64,000 nucleotides of DNA from Clitoria ternatea. Its lineage: Eukaryota > Streptophyta > Magnoliopsida > Fabales > Fabaceae. The DNA lies in assembly GCA_037962975.1 (NCBI GenBank), contig CM075676.1, positions 31,305,001-31,369,000 of the forward strand, in the 5' to 3' direction. This document shows, piece by piece, positions 12,263 through 24,400 of the stretch. Made by a program: the position numbers and the translations under genes. Within the stretch, counting starts at the first letter, position 1. Each line of letters begins with the position of its first letter. The notes beneath the pieces were generated by a model that was not told the origin of the DNA, searched no databases, and saw only the letters and a list, made by a program, of their open reading frames with translations.

Positions 12263-12373
12263 TTAGGTTCTTAGGATTAGTCCATTGGGGTGTTGTATTT
12301 GGCATGAAAAATTTTCTCTAATTTCTATAAAACCCTAGGATTAATTCTGAGGATTTAGACAAGACGCCGTAGG

Positions 12374-12386
12374 TGGTATTAGAGCA
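12374..12386 (+). promoter_or_regulatory. Retrotransposon primer-binding site (initiator tRNA-Met type)
   Basis: TGGTATTAGAGCA differs by one base from TGGTATCAGAGCA, the usual plant primer-binding site complementary to initiator tRNA-Met. It follows the LTR and precedes gag. Confidence 0.7.
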
Positions 12387-12662
12387 GTTTTGCTCTACTA
12401 GGGCAAAAAGATACTTAGTTATTAAAGTAAATGATTAATCCTAAATATACGAGATTAAATTACACGTGAAGGCATGATGTAATATGAGTTGTGTGTTGTA
12501 TTATGAGAAGTGATTATGTGATCTTTTTAGGAACTTATGGAATTGCACTTTACTTCGGGAGCTTCACCAATGTAGTTACCTTATTCTAAGGTTAATGATA
12601 TATTGTTTTGTAGTGCTAATGACATATCAAAACCTTGAATATTGTTTATGTATCTAGGTTGA

Positions 12663-13345
12663 TTGATGGTGAGGTGTAGACAAAGTATTGACCCCATGGT
12701 TGATGCACTAGTCCAGTTAGCTGGTGTGCTAGATAAGCAAGGCTGTGGTGCTAGCGGTCTTGATTGCTTCTTGAAGCGGAAGCCATCCACTTTTAGAAAG
12801 GGATATAACCCTGAAGGTGCTTACCTGTGGATCAAGGAGATAGAACGTGTGTTTCGATCCTTGAAGTGTTCTAAGGCATAGAAGGTGGAATATGTCGCCT
12901 ACCAATTGATTGAAGAAGCTGAAACTTGGTGGCTTCAAGCCAAATAGAGTATGATAGGTGTTGGGAGGGTGTTAATTTGGGTGAATTTCAAGGAGTATTT
13001 TCTAGATGAATTTTTCCTAACAAACGTTAAAAGCTGAAATGAGCTTGAGTTCATGAAACTAAAGTAAGGTACAACGTTGGTTGGTGAATATACCGCCAAA
13101 TTTAATGACTTGAGTTTGTTTTATCCCCCGTTCCAAAATGAGGGAACTGAATCTTTGAGGTGTGTGAAATATGAAAGCGGGCTTCAGCCCAAAATGAAAG
13201 AAGCTGTTAAATACCAAGAGATTCATAATTTTCCTGCCTTAGTGAACAAGTGCAAAATTCTAGAAGAGGATCAATTAGCTCAAGTGGTTGAAAGGCAAGC
13301 TCATAAGAACTTGAAACCCTAATCTAAGAAATTTAAGAAATAGAC
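12663..13345 (+). pseudogene. Truncated gag of a Tekay-like Ty3/gypsy element
   Basis: Open pieces (12663-12881 and 13077-13322), joined by reading through stops, resemble plant chromovirus gag. They show a G-L-D-x-F-L-K-R-K-P start, a tryptophan-containing E-A-E-T-W-W segment (about 12917-12934), an E-L-E-F-M-K-L-K segment (about 13041-13064) and an F-Y-P-P-F-Q segment (about 13117-13134). The element is lost after about 13345; the zinc knuckle, protease and pol are absent. The same gag family restarts at 3103 in the other remnant. Confidence 0.8.
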
Positions 13346-14329
13346 ACAAGAGGAAGTAATGTTGTTCTAGTTAGGATTAGTATATATTTTATATGATATA
13401 TATGTTGAATTTTAAAAGAAATACACTTCACTATTTAAAATATATAATTAAAAATAATTTCTATAGATTTTACTTTAAAAATTATTAATAATATAAGTTT
13501 ATAGTGTCATTAATGATAGAAATCATTCATTGTTTATATTAGTTTACATGGAAGATGTATCTTATGAGAAATGTTCTTTTAAGTGAGAGTGGGAACAACA
13601 AATCTAGACATGGATTTTTTTAAATAAGTGAGAGTGGGAACAGTAAATCATTCATTGTACAACTATACATAGATGGTTATGATTAAATAATATTTAAAAT
13701 TACATAATTACTTAAAAAATCATATGACTTTTTAGAAAACTCATATGACTCTAGATCATTTATAATAAAATTAAACAATTTAAATTTATTCCTTTCACTC
13801 TTCTCTTTTGATAAATAGTTAGTTTACATGTGTTAAAATTTAATTTGCCTCTTTAACCATTTTTTTTCTTGTGAATCACAAGTCACACCGGGTAAACATA
13901 GTACTTCATAATATATACATACCTTATATTGTACCAATTCATCACGAGTCGATCGGATTTTATTATACTATTTTTTTTCTCATGGAAATACTAATAAAAT
14001 TAGGAGTTGTTCTTGTCCTTTTGCATTCGAAGGTGGTGTGTTAAATTAAAGACAAAATAATAATAATAAATAAATGGAGGGAAAAAAAAGAGAGTGGCAG
14101 AGAAAGAAGGGAAGAGTGAAGACAGTTGGACGCCGGATTTAACACGAGGAAGAGAAGAAGCTAAAGAAAAAAAAAAACCCATAAAAGAGGTAAAAAAAAA
14201 TGAAACAAATAAAAAAATAGTAGTAGAGGAGAAATAGATACAGTGAGATGGCGAGAAAGAGAGAGAATGTGTGTGCGCGCAAATCTCCATAGTTCATAGG
14301 CATCCATAGAAGTGAGAGAAGAAGTGAAG
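13346..14329. other. AT-rich intergenic region upstream of the kinesin gene
   Basis: No repeat boundary or gene is visible. Its 3' half (about 14000-14330) is purine-rich and probably holds the promoter of the kinesin gene, but I could not fix a TATA box. Minus-strand open frames at 14000-14393 are low-complexity. Confidence 0.4.
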
Positions 14330-14625
14330 GATAAGAAAAGTGACACCGATAGTGTTGTTGTTGCTTAGTGGTTTCTGCTCCGCTACTCTTCAAACCACGC
14401 TTTTATTTTCTTTTGTTTGTTTGTTTCTTCTATTTCTTCGTTTTCTCCCAACAACCACCACTTCCTCTCTCTCCCTCTCTCTCTCTCTCTCTTGCTGTTA
14501 AATCCACCTTCTCTCTCTATCTTCTTGTGCTGTTTGCTGCTGCATCGTTTTCTTTCATTCTAATCCTAACTGATTAGTCTCACACATTCACCTCACTCAC
14601 TGTTATCTTTGCCTCTCCGGTTCCG
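14330..14625 (+). promoter_or_regulatory. Probable 5' leader of the kinesin gene, with a CT-rich tract
   Basis: A pyrimidine-rich stretch with a (CT)n run at about 14465-14491 precedes the start codon, as in many plant leaders. The transcription start cannot be read directly. Short open frames here (14368-14577) are pyrimidine-tract artefacts. Confidence 0.4.
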
Positions 14626-15430
14626 ATGGAGACATCGGAGAATTGCTCCGTTAAAGTCGCTCTTCACATTCGTCCTCTCATTGCCGACGAACGACAACAA
14701 GGTTGCATTGAATGCGTTTCCGTTCCCCCTGCAAAACCTCAGGTACTTCTATTCTTCTTCATCTTCCCTCACTTCCTCTTTTTTTCCGGAAATTTTATTT
14801 TCCAGTTATTTGCTGGTATTATTTTTATGATATTATTATTAGATTATTTTTAACCCGTGTGACAGGATATCTTTTAAGGAAAAGAGAGTGAAATTTTTAT
14901 ATTGATAAATATAATTATGTAAAGATTTGATGAAAATCATGAGTAAGTTTTAATGATGTTTTCGACTATAATTTCTTATTTTGGCTTTAACCAATGTACT
15001 TAGACCACTTATTATTATTAGGATTTTTATTGTTGTTATTGTTGATATTATTATTATTAGGTTTGTCGTGTAGGGAAGATGTTTATTAATTGATGAAGAT
15101 GCATTAATTAATTAATGACGTCTTCATCATTTTTCGGCTACTGGGGTTGCTTAATTATCATCTATAAGATTCCTTCTTTCTTTTTATGTGTACAGTTTAT
15201 TATTTATGGCTTCATTTATGATTCCTTTCTTGTTTACCTGCAATGCGAACTAAAAATTTGCTTCATTCATTCTGTAGAAAAAGTAAAAAAATAAAAATAA
15301 AAATAAAAAAAGAACCCCGGAAATATTAGAAGTTCAACTTCAAAGGTCTCGTATACTGTATTCCAAAAGTTCTCACATACACAAGTTGGTGTTGTTTGGT
15401 TCGGAAAATTTGGTGTTCGGAGTTTTATAA

Positions 15431-15488
<58 letters not shown>

Positions 15489-18400
15489 CTGGTGTCATGT
15501 CATTATAATTGGGATAGTTTCCTCTTTTATGCTATAAGTAATTTTACTTACCATCCTAATTTGGTTCTGTTTTCTTGTTTTTGCATTTTTCATTTATTTT
15601 CTGTGTTCCTCGTGTTGAAATTGATCGACATGATTAAAATTTTCCAATGCAAATAATTTCAATTCCGGAAAATTAACTTATTGGTTTTGGAATTTTCACT
15701 CTAGGCACCCAAATTACATTTCGACATTCTATTTTAGTAGGCCGAGGTAAATGAGATAAAATTATTGTTGATTATTGCTATAGTCACAATCTTAATAGAA
15801 TTTGTTCTCCTCTTTGGATCATGATTTAAATGAATTCCATAGAATCATAGAAACATTAAACATACTCTTTTGCATGGACTTACCGTATTAAGTGAATTGC
15901 AACAGGCTACCTGAATTCTATGGTGAAATTTTACTTGCTTTGAAATTGTAACTACGAACTCATATTTTCTAATATTATGTCACCGTTACATACATACGGG
16001 CAAGGTATGAGTGACCTTGATAATTTGCACATTTCATGTGGACTCAGCTCCTGAGAATCTGATTACGGCATTTCCATGACCAGGTTCAAATTGGGTCGCA
16101 TACCTTTACATTTGATCATGTTTATGGCAATGGTGGATCTCCTTCAGCTGATATGTTTCAGGAATGCGTTGCTCCATTGGTTGATGGCTTATTCCAAGGA
16201 TACAATGCTACAGTACTTGCTTATGGTCAGGTTAGGTCTATCTTGCATGTCATTGTACTCTGGGTTGAGAAAGATCATTCTGTTCATCTTTTGTACTTGA
16301 CTTGCATATTTACCAGACAGGATCTGGGAAAACGTATACCATGGGAACTGGCTATGGTGACAATTGTCGGACTGGATTAATTCCTCAGGTTATGAATGCC
16401 TTGTTCAACAAGATTGAAACATTAAAGCATCATACAGAATTTCAGTTACATGTCTCTTTCATTGAGGTATATCCATTATGCTATGCTAGTCTGCATACGC
16501 ACACTTTTTTCAATCATTCAATTTCCATAGATAGGTTTGTATAACTTGTCCAATTATGGACGCTACTTGTGAAATAGATTGCAGCAGTTTTTTTTTTCTT
16601 AAACAGTGCTGGCTGTGTCTGTGACATTGCATTTCATAGAAAAAAATAAATCTTTCCATGAATTATTTTTTTAGGGACTTAATTGTGCGTTTTTTATTTT
16701 GAAGATTTTAAAGGAAGAGGTGAGGGACTTGTTGGACATGGTATCCATGGGCAAATCAGAAATCTCTAACTCAAATGGCCATTCTGGAAAAGTAACTGTT
16801 CCTGGGAAGTCACCTATACAAATTCGTGAAACATCAAATGGGGTGATAACATTGGCAGGAACAACTGAAGTTGCTGTGAGTACATTACAGGAGATGGCGG
16901 CTTACTTGGAGCAGGGTTCTTTGAGTAGGGCTACAGGAAGTACAAATATGAACCACCAGTCCAGGTAAATATATGAGCTCTGAAGTCTTCCTTGTCTACC
17001 TATTAAATAAATGATGCAAATGCTTTCATTTTGTCTTTGAAAGATTGTAGGAATTTTTTCTGTGGATACTTGTCTGGTGATATTTTAACATGTGATGTGA
17101 AATTTAACTTTCTTTCATTGTTAAGTTTTCTTACATACTGATACCACTGACAAATAGTATACAAGCAATGCCTATAATCTCAATTTCCAAATTGTTTTCA
17201 TATTGTGATGAAGAGGAGTGTTATCAGCCTTTGTAATGTAAAATCAAATGATGTTTCCTATATGGAATTATCCCAACAAGAGTGAAAAATAACTAGGACC
17301 AACCTCAAAGAGTTGGTTTTTTCTTTTGATTGCTTTCTATGTACTGATTTTTCTTGAATATAGTTTTTGTGCTGTTTCTTTGTCTTTTCCCTGGTAAGGA
17401 ATGTCTAACTTTTTGCTGAAATTTCCATTGGATTCTAAATCTACAGAACAAACTTAAGGGTGGGAAAAAAACTCTTATTCTGATGGCTTCCGTTAGATTT
17501 AACCTTTATAATCTAATTACTCGTGGTTTCTCTTTTGCTTGTTTAGTCGGTCACATGCCATTTTCACAATTACGTTAGAGCAGATGCGCAAACTTCATTC
17601 TTTTTCTACCATCAGTGACACATCAGATGAGGATATGGGTGAAGAATACCTTTCAGCAAAGCTCCATTTGGTAGATCTAGCTGGATCTGAACGAGCTAAA
17701 AGAACAGGTTCTGACGGTCTTCGTTTGAAAGAAGGTTGGCAATATAGATTAACCTGAATGCCTTGTATGCCTGTGTAGTTTTGTTTCCAAATACTGTGTC
17801 AGCAAGTGTTTCAATGATTGAAAATGATAATGACAAAGATTTAATGACTATCTTTTTTATAGGCATACACATCAATAAAGGTCTTCTTGCTCTTGGTAAT
17901 GTCATAAGTGCATTGGGAGATGAGAAAAAGCGAAAGGAGGGTGTACATGTTCCTTATCGGGATAGCAAACTCACTCGACTCTTACAGGTTAGAGTAACAT
18001 TTTACTCTTTAACATATTAGTTACATACAGAGGCACCCTGTCAGTTATCCATGTATATGGTTCAAATGTAAAGATTTTATACTGTCACAATAAACCACTC
18101 ATCTCACATGATGTAGCTCCTATATATTTATCATTCATTTATTATGTTGGTTCTATTGGGATAGCTTTTGGTTTTTTTAATTGGCTCAACTTTTTCCCTT
18201 TTAAATTCAGAACTTCCATAGCTTTCATTTTTGGTTGTATTGTGCAATGTCTTGAAAACTCCCTGCAATGGATTACCCAATGGAGCGTGGATGAACATGG
18301 GTGGCCAATGAGACTTATTAACACACCCCTTTACGCTCAGGAATGAAGTGTGGATGAATATGAGTGGCCTATGGGACATATTAAACACCCCCACACTTGA

Positions 18401-21400
18401 TACTATCTTAAATTTGAGTATTGAGTCTAACTCAGTTCTAAAAGCTAGCTCATAGGATGGGGATCACCCTTCACCTTTTATACTTTTGATTGACCATATC
18501 TCTAGTCAATGTGGGACTTTCAAGAAACATATTTATATATTTCATAGTTTAATCAAAAAGCTTTGAGGATTCTATCTCTTGTATTGATGTTTATGGACTC
18601 TCAACTTATTTGTGGCTTTAAAGATTCAAATCAGAGTATACAGTATCAAATAAATAAATTTTGGTGTTACAAAACAATAGCTTGCTTATCTGTATGACTG
18701 TGTACTCTGTGGGAGTCCTCAAGGTTGACATTACTTGTGAGTGTAAAACAGGAACTAAGAATTCTTAGTTTTTTAATGTCAATCTCTAAGAATCTTTGAT
18801 CATGAGTCACTGTTCCTTGTTGCAGGATTCACTTGGTGGGAACAGCAAAACTGTCATGATAGGTAATACTGCTCAAAATTGATTCATGGCTCCTAATATT
18901 TTAAGTGTCTAAGCATTCCCATGTTTCTGTCTACTTCAAATATGAAATATTCCTTTTCTTCAGTTCATTCTGTTTCAGCTAAAGCCAGCTTACTGTAGGA
19001 AAGGTTTTTTTTCTTTCCAATTGACTTATGAGCCAGCTAACCATTTTCAAGTTCTTGTAGTAACTAGTAACATTTATTTTTTTTCTTGTTCCATGAAGAC
19101 TATTCTTTTTTCAATATTTTGATTGGCATGTTCCTATTGTAAGGCACAAAATTAGATGGGATATATTTTCATCTCTCTTTTTATAGTTTAAGAAACTTAA
19201 CTATGGCCTTTTTTACATGCCATATCTGATATAGCAGACATGTTGATTGAACAATTATTAGTGAAAATATCTGGTATGCCCATTAAAGACAGGATGGAAT
19301 TAGACCACATTCATTAATTCGTTATGCAGTTTGTAGACAAGATTCTGATGTCTGGCATTTCTGCCAAATTTCTTGCTATTCTGCTAGTAGCATTTTCTTG
19401 GCTTTGAACTCTACATGATGAGTTAAAGATATTTTTTTCTACTTCTAGACATATTTTTCTTGCTACTACATTGTGTGTATAAAAAATAAATAAATTATGG
19501 CCATGTATATATATATATATATATATATAAATTTATTACAGTTTCCCTAATCAAGCTAATTTTTTTCAATCACAAAATGGTTCTCCTTTTCCCAGCTTGC
19601 ATTAGTCCTGCTGATGTCAATGCAGAGGAAACTCTCAATACTCTCAAGTATGCAAACCGTGCCCGCAACATTCAGAATAAGCCCGTCGTAAGTTTGCATT
19701 GTCCCATTCTTTCCCTCAGGATGATGGGGAAATTCATCCTGGTCAAGTTTCATGATATAATTTATATTCTTAATTTTACAGGTTAATCGAGATTTAATAT
19801 CCAGTGAGATGCAGCAAATGCGCCACCAGTTGAAGTACTTGCAGGCTGAACTCTGTTCTCGTGTAGGAGCTCCCGCTGATGAAGTGCGGGTATTTATCAT
19901 CACTCGAACTTGCATTTTAAATTTCCATGAGATAATTTGAATTTGTATAGCATGCTGCTCTTCTTGTACAGGTTCTTAAGGAAAGGATTGCGTGGCTTGA
20001 GGCAACTAATGAGGAACTCTGTAGAGAACTTCATGAATACCGCAGTAGATGTGCTTTAGTAGGGAGATGTGAAATCAATGAACCAGTATGTGAACTGGAA
20101 AAATCTTTAAAATTCAAATGCTTGTCTGTTACTTCTGTTCTGTTAATTAAATATTGACATGATTGGATGGATTTAAACAATATTACTGGTTATATATGGT
20201 AATGGCTGTATGCTCATTTTGCTTCATCCAAACTTACCAATAAATAATACTTAATGTGTTTTTCTTTTCTTTTCTCAGGATGGACATGTTTATCTCATGA
20301 AAAGGGAAGGGGTTGAGAGGCGCTTTCAGAGCTTAGATTCATCTGACCATCCCATGGCTGGAAGTATATCAGGTAGGTGTTTATTTTTCGAGTCATAACC
20401 TAGTTGATTTTATGATTTAAGAATTTCAGTATATTGGAATTTGAAACCTGGTAAAGGGGGAGAGGAGACAGTTAACTAACCCCTGCCTCCATTTTTCTGA
20501 AAAACATGAGTTTTTTTCCTAGTTCCTACACCTAGTATATAGCGATTGTACTACCATGTTTATTGTAAGGTGTACATTCACCATACTTGAGCACTAGAGT
20601 CTATAGATGAATGATATGGGATTAAGAAGTGGTTTGAAACTTGTTTGTTATACTATGTCGGAGACATTGAGTAGTTCCCCGCTGTTGGTTCAGTCCTCAA
20701 CGTTGATACACTACCTCTTTTCTTTCCCCCAATTTGCAGGTGAGGATTCAAAGGAAACTGATGAAGCAGCAAAAGAGTTGGAGCACGTAATATTACAAAA
20801 CACCATGGATAAAGAGATGAATGAGTTGAATAAGCGCTTAGAGCAGAAAGAGGTTTCTTTTTAATAATTTGTTTCTAAATCATATATGAATGATCATCCA
20901 TGTCTTCTGAGAGAGTTATTCTTAAATCTAATTCATTTTATGTGATGAGTATCAAATTTGATGAGAGATGTGTACTTATGACTTGATGGACGATGTGGAC
21001 TTGTGACTCTATAATATTTATACTACTTTCAGAAGCAATCTTAGCTGCCCCTATCCAGCTGTTAAGAAGTTAGTAGTACAAAAGAATTCATAGTATTAGC
21101 CAAGACAGTACCCTTCAAAGAACAACCTAGGACACTGAAGGGTAAAACAAAAAGGAGTTGTTTATTTATTTGATCCACGGGCTAGGTCACTGGACCACAA
21201 AAGAGTATACTTCTGTAAATGCAATGTTGAACTAATGGTGTTTCTTATGTGGGTGAACATTAGGGTTTTGGCCATATCATTATCTTGTATGATCAAAGCA
21301 GAGAGATGAAATTTCAGCTGAGTATCTGAACCTTACCCCCCCCCTTTTCACAGTCTGAGATGAAGCTCATTGGACTTGATACTGATGCACTCAAACAGCA

Positions 21401-24400
21401 CTTCGGGAAAAAAATTATGGAACTTGAGGAGGAGAAAAGAAAAGTGCAGGTTGAACTGAACTTGTTTAAACTTTAAATAGCTATCAAGTGCCAAACAAGT
21501 GGTCTCTATTTTTATCCTAATGATGGATTTTGCTCTGATAATGACAGAAAGAGAGGGACCGTTTATTGCATGAGGTAGAGAATCTTTCTGCTAATACGGA
21601 TGGGCTAGCACATAAAACTCAAGATGTTCGTGGCCAAAAGTTGAAGGCATTGGAGGCACAGGTAACTTTTTACTTGCAGTAATGTCATTCTCAAGTCATA
21701 AGGTTATCATTCTTGGCCAATTTATTTTTCGTTTATTTTTTTTATTGAAATGTCAGATTTTAGACCTCAAGAAGAAACAGGAAAGCCAGGTACAGCTATT
21801 AAAGCAAAAGGAGAAGAGTGAAGAAGCTGCAAAAAAGCTGCAGGCTGAGATACAATACATCAAGGCTCAGAAGGCCAGTTTCCGTTTTTTGAGGTAATTA
21901 ATTATTAAGATTCTCTTTTTCTATCTGACATTTGTTTGTGTTTACATATATTGCAGGTTCAGTTGCAGCATAAAATGAAGCAAGAGGCAGAACAATTTCG
22001 ACAATGGAAAGCTTCTCGTGAAAAGGAGCTACTCCAGGTGGTTTGTTACTTCTATATAGATGTCATCATATGTGTTGTGTAAGTTTAAAAATAAGCCAGG
22101 GAATTTCAATATGGGTATGCGTTACTGTTGTAAACTTGATGGGGCCTTTTTGCTTCTATGCTGAATGCACAATTGTGCACGCCTTTCAATGTCTGTTAAG
22201 CATTTGACGTGTCAGATTTTTTGTTTAATGTTGCTATTGAAATCTCTATGTTTCGTTTCTCATCAAATTATGGAATCTGCGATTGCGTATTGCATTCAAT
22301 AATTACTATTGGATATAAAACCATTTGAATTTTCATCTAATAGTTTTAGCTGCTGTGATAGTTGTTCATGACATGGTATTAGAGGCTCTATGATCAAGTG
22401 ATCTGCAGTTTGATCCCTGCCATCTCCATTTTTCAAAATAAGATTTAAATTCTTGCACAAGGTAAGGCGGATCTTTGCATTACCCACACTTCAGGCCAAA
22501 AGGCTGTTGTGTTTGTATGTAAGCCTTCACCAAACAACTTAAGCTTTTGGGGGAGTTTGCATTTGACAACTACTTTTTTATTTGAAAATGCCTAAAAAAT
22601 AATAATACATTAATATTCAAATAAATTAGGGATGTTAATATTAGTTTTGTGTTTGAATTTTAGTATTTTCTAATTTTTATATATTAGTTATTGAAATACT
22701 TCATCAAGGAAACTCGTCTTATAGGTTTCTTGCAGGTTGCCACTGTTGTTTTATTTTGAAGTTTTATTTTTTATTTGGCTACTATTCTGTAGATTTACAA
22801 GCTGTCCTCTAAAGCTTAATCATGCTATGGCTGTGCTTAAAACTTGGACTGCTATGTGGTCGTGTCATATTGCTGAAATTTTAATCTTGTTTTTTACTTC
22901 AATCAGTTGAAAAAGGAGGGAAGAAGGAATGAGTATGAAAGACATAAACTTGAGGCTCTAAACCAGCGTCAAAAAATGGTATGTTAAATATATACAATTA
23001 GATGGGAAGTTGCTGCGTTATTGTTATAGAATAAGAATGAAGTAATCAGGTGGTGGTTGATTATTATTTCAGGTTCTTCATAGGAAGACAGAGGAAGCAA
23101 CAATGGCTACAAAAAGGCTAAAAGAATTGTTGGAAGCCCGTAAATCCTCTTCCCGTGATAACTCTGGTAGAACTTTAGTTTGAAGTTTGAATTATTTTCC
23201 TTTTACTACATATTCTAGTTTCCTAACTATGTTTCTGTGCCTTTCAGTATATTCGAATGGTCATCTCCAGCCTGGGCTGGTAATAATCCGTACTTAGCTT
23301 ATATGTTATGCAGTTTGTCAGCTTAGTAGTTGCTTTTGTGGGCTACCTTTGAACCAACCATAAGTGAAACACTTGCCTTTTGATTGCGAAAATGTTTCTT
23401 GTTTTCATTTCCTGTTTTTTAATTTTAATTATAAAACTGTCATCCTATTTCTTGTTCTCAAAATTTTGTACAGGAAATATGGAACATAACAACTTCTTTT
23501 TTTGTTTTAATTTCCCGTTTTCACTTCTTTCAGTATAAATTTTTGAAAACAGGAAACATGATGACAATTTTGTAATTAAAACTGAAAGCAGAAACTGAAA
23601 ATAGGAAATGTTTTCACAATCCAAATGAGGCTTTGTGCATCCTTTGATTAATTGATAATCTTACTATGGGCTATTAAATCAGGCTGGCAAGTTTATTTGA
23701 ATTTTATTTAGTGAAATTCTGAATTTCTTCCCTTGCATATTAAAATTAGTATGCTTTTAGACCTGCTCACGATACCCTTCAAATTGATTTCTGTTACTGA
23801 CTATCTCAAATAAATTTGTTTTCAAGTAATTTTAACCTGACTTATATGTTCAGGTCAACGAAAAGTCCCTCCAAAAGTGGCTTGATCAGGAGCTGGAGGT
23901 CATGGTTCATGTGCATGAAGTTCGTGCCGAGTATGACAAACAAAAGCAAGTGTATGAGATCATCTTATCTTTTTTCTACTTTTATCCCCTTCAGTACAAT
24001 ATTTCAAATTCGTAAACTATATTTTCTCTTAATATTGATTGGATTTTATTTTTAGCCACGCTGCACTGGAAGAAGAGTTGACTTTATTAAAACATGATCA
24101 GTTTTCAGATGGGCAGAGTATTCCCACAGGAAAGAGCCGATATTTGAGGTAGAAAAAACTTATGCATCAGCAGTGTATGCATGACGACTTTCTGTTGTTT
24201 CTTTTTGGAATAGCTCTCAATTTCTGACTTACATTTTCCTATTTTTCAGGCGGTTATCCATGTCACCAGATGCAAAAGTTGAGAGAATAGCTTCTCTTGA
24301 GAACATGCTGTGCATGTCTTCAGGTTCTTTGAAAGCCATGGCTTCACAACTTACGGAGGTAGAAGAAAGGGAAAAAACATTAAATAACCGTGGTCGATGG

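Larger units (their letters stand above)
7651..12372 (+). mobile_element. 5' LTR of a Tekay-like Ty3/gypsy element with nested insertions
   Basis: Starts with TGTAACATCC and ends just before a primer-binding-site-like sequence at 12374. It contains a CT/AT microsatellite, a hAT-like insertion (10753-11781) and a MITE (11846-12262). Without these the LTR is about 3.3 kb. The end is degenerate (CGCCGTAGG before the primer site instead of a clean GTTACA). Short open frames at 7928-8320 and 9671-9862 look like chance frames in U3/R. Confidence 0.65.

Noticed and set aside
12374..12386. tRNA gene fragment
   Set aside because: The match to tRNA-Met is limited to a primer-binding site next to an LTR; no tRNA fold is present. 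The same applies at 32289 and 58515.
21890..21900. GT donor downstream of kinesin exon 15 (AG then GTAATT)
   Set aside because: It shifts the frame and gives a stop soon after exon 16 begins, whereas the GC donor keeps the conserved sequence.
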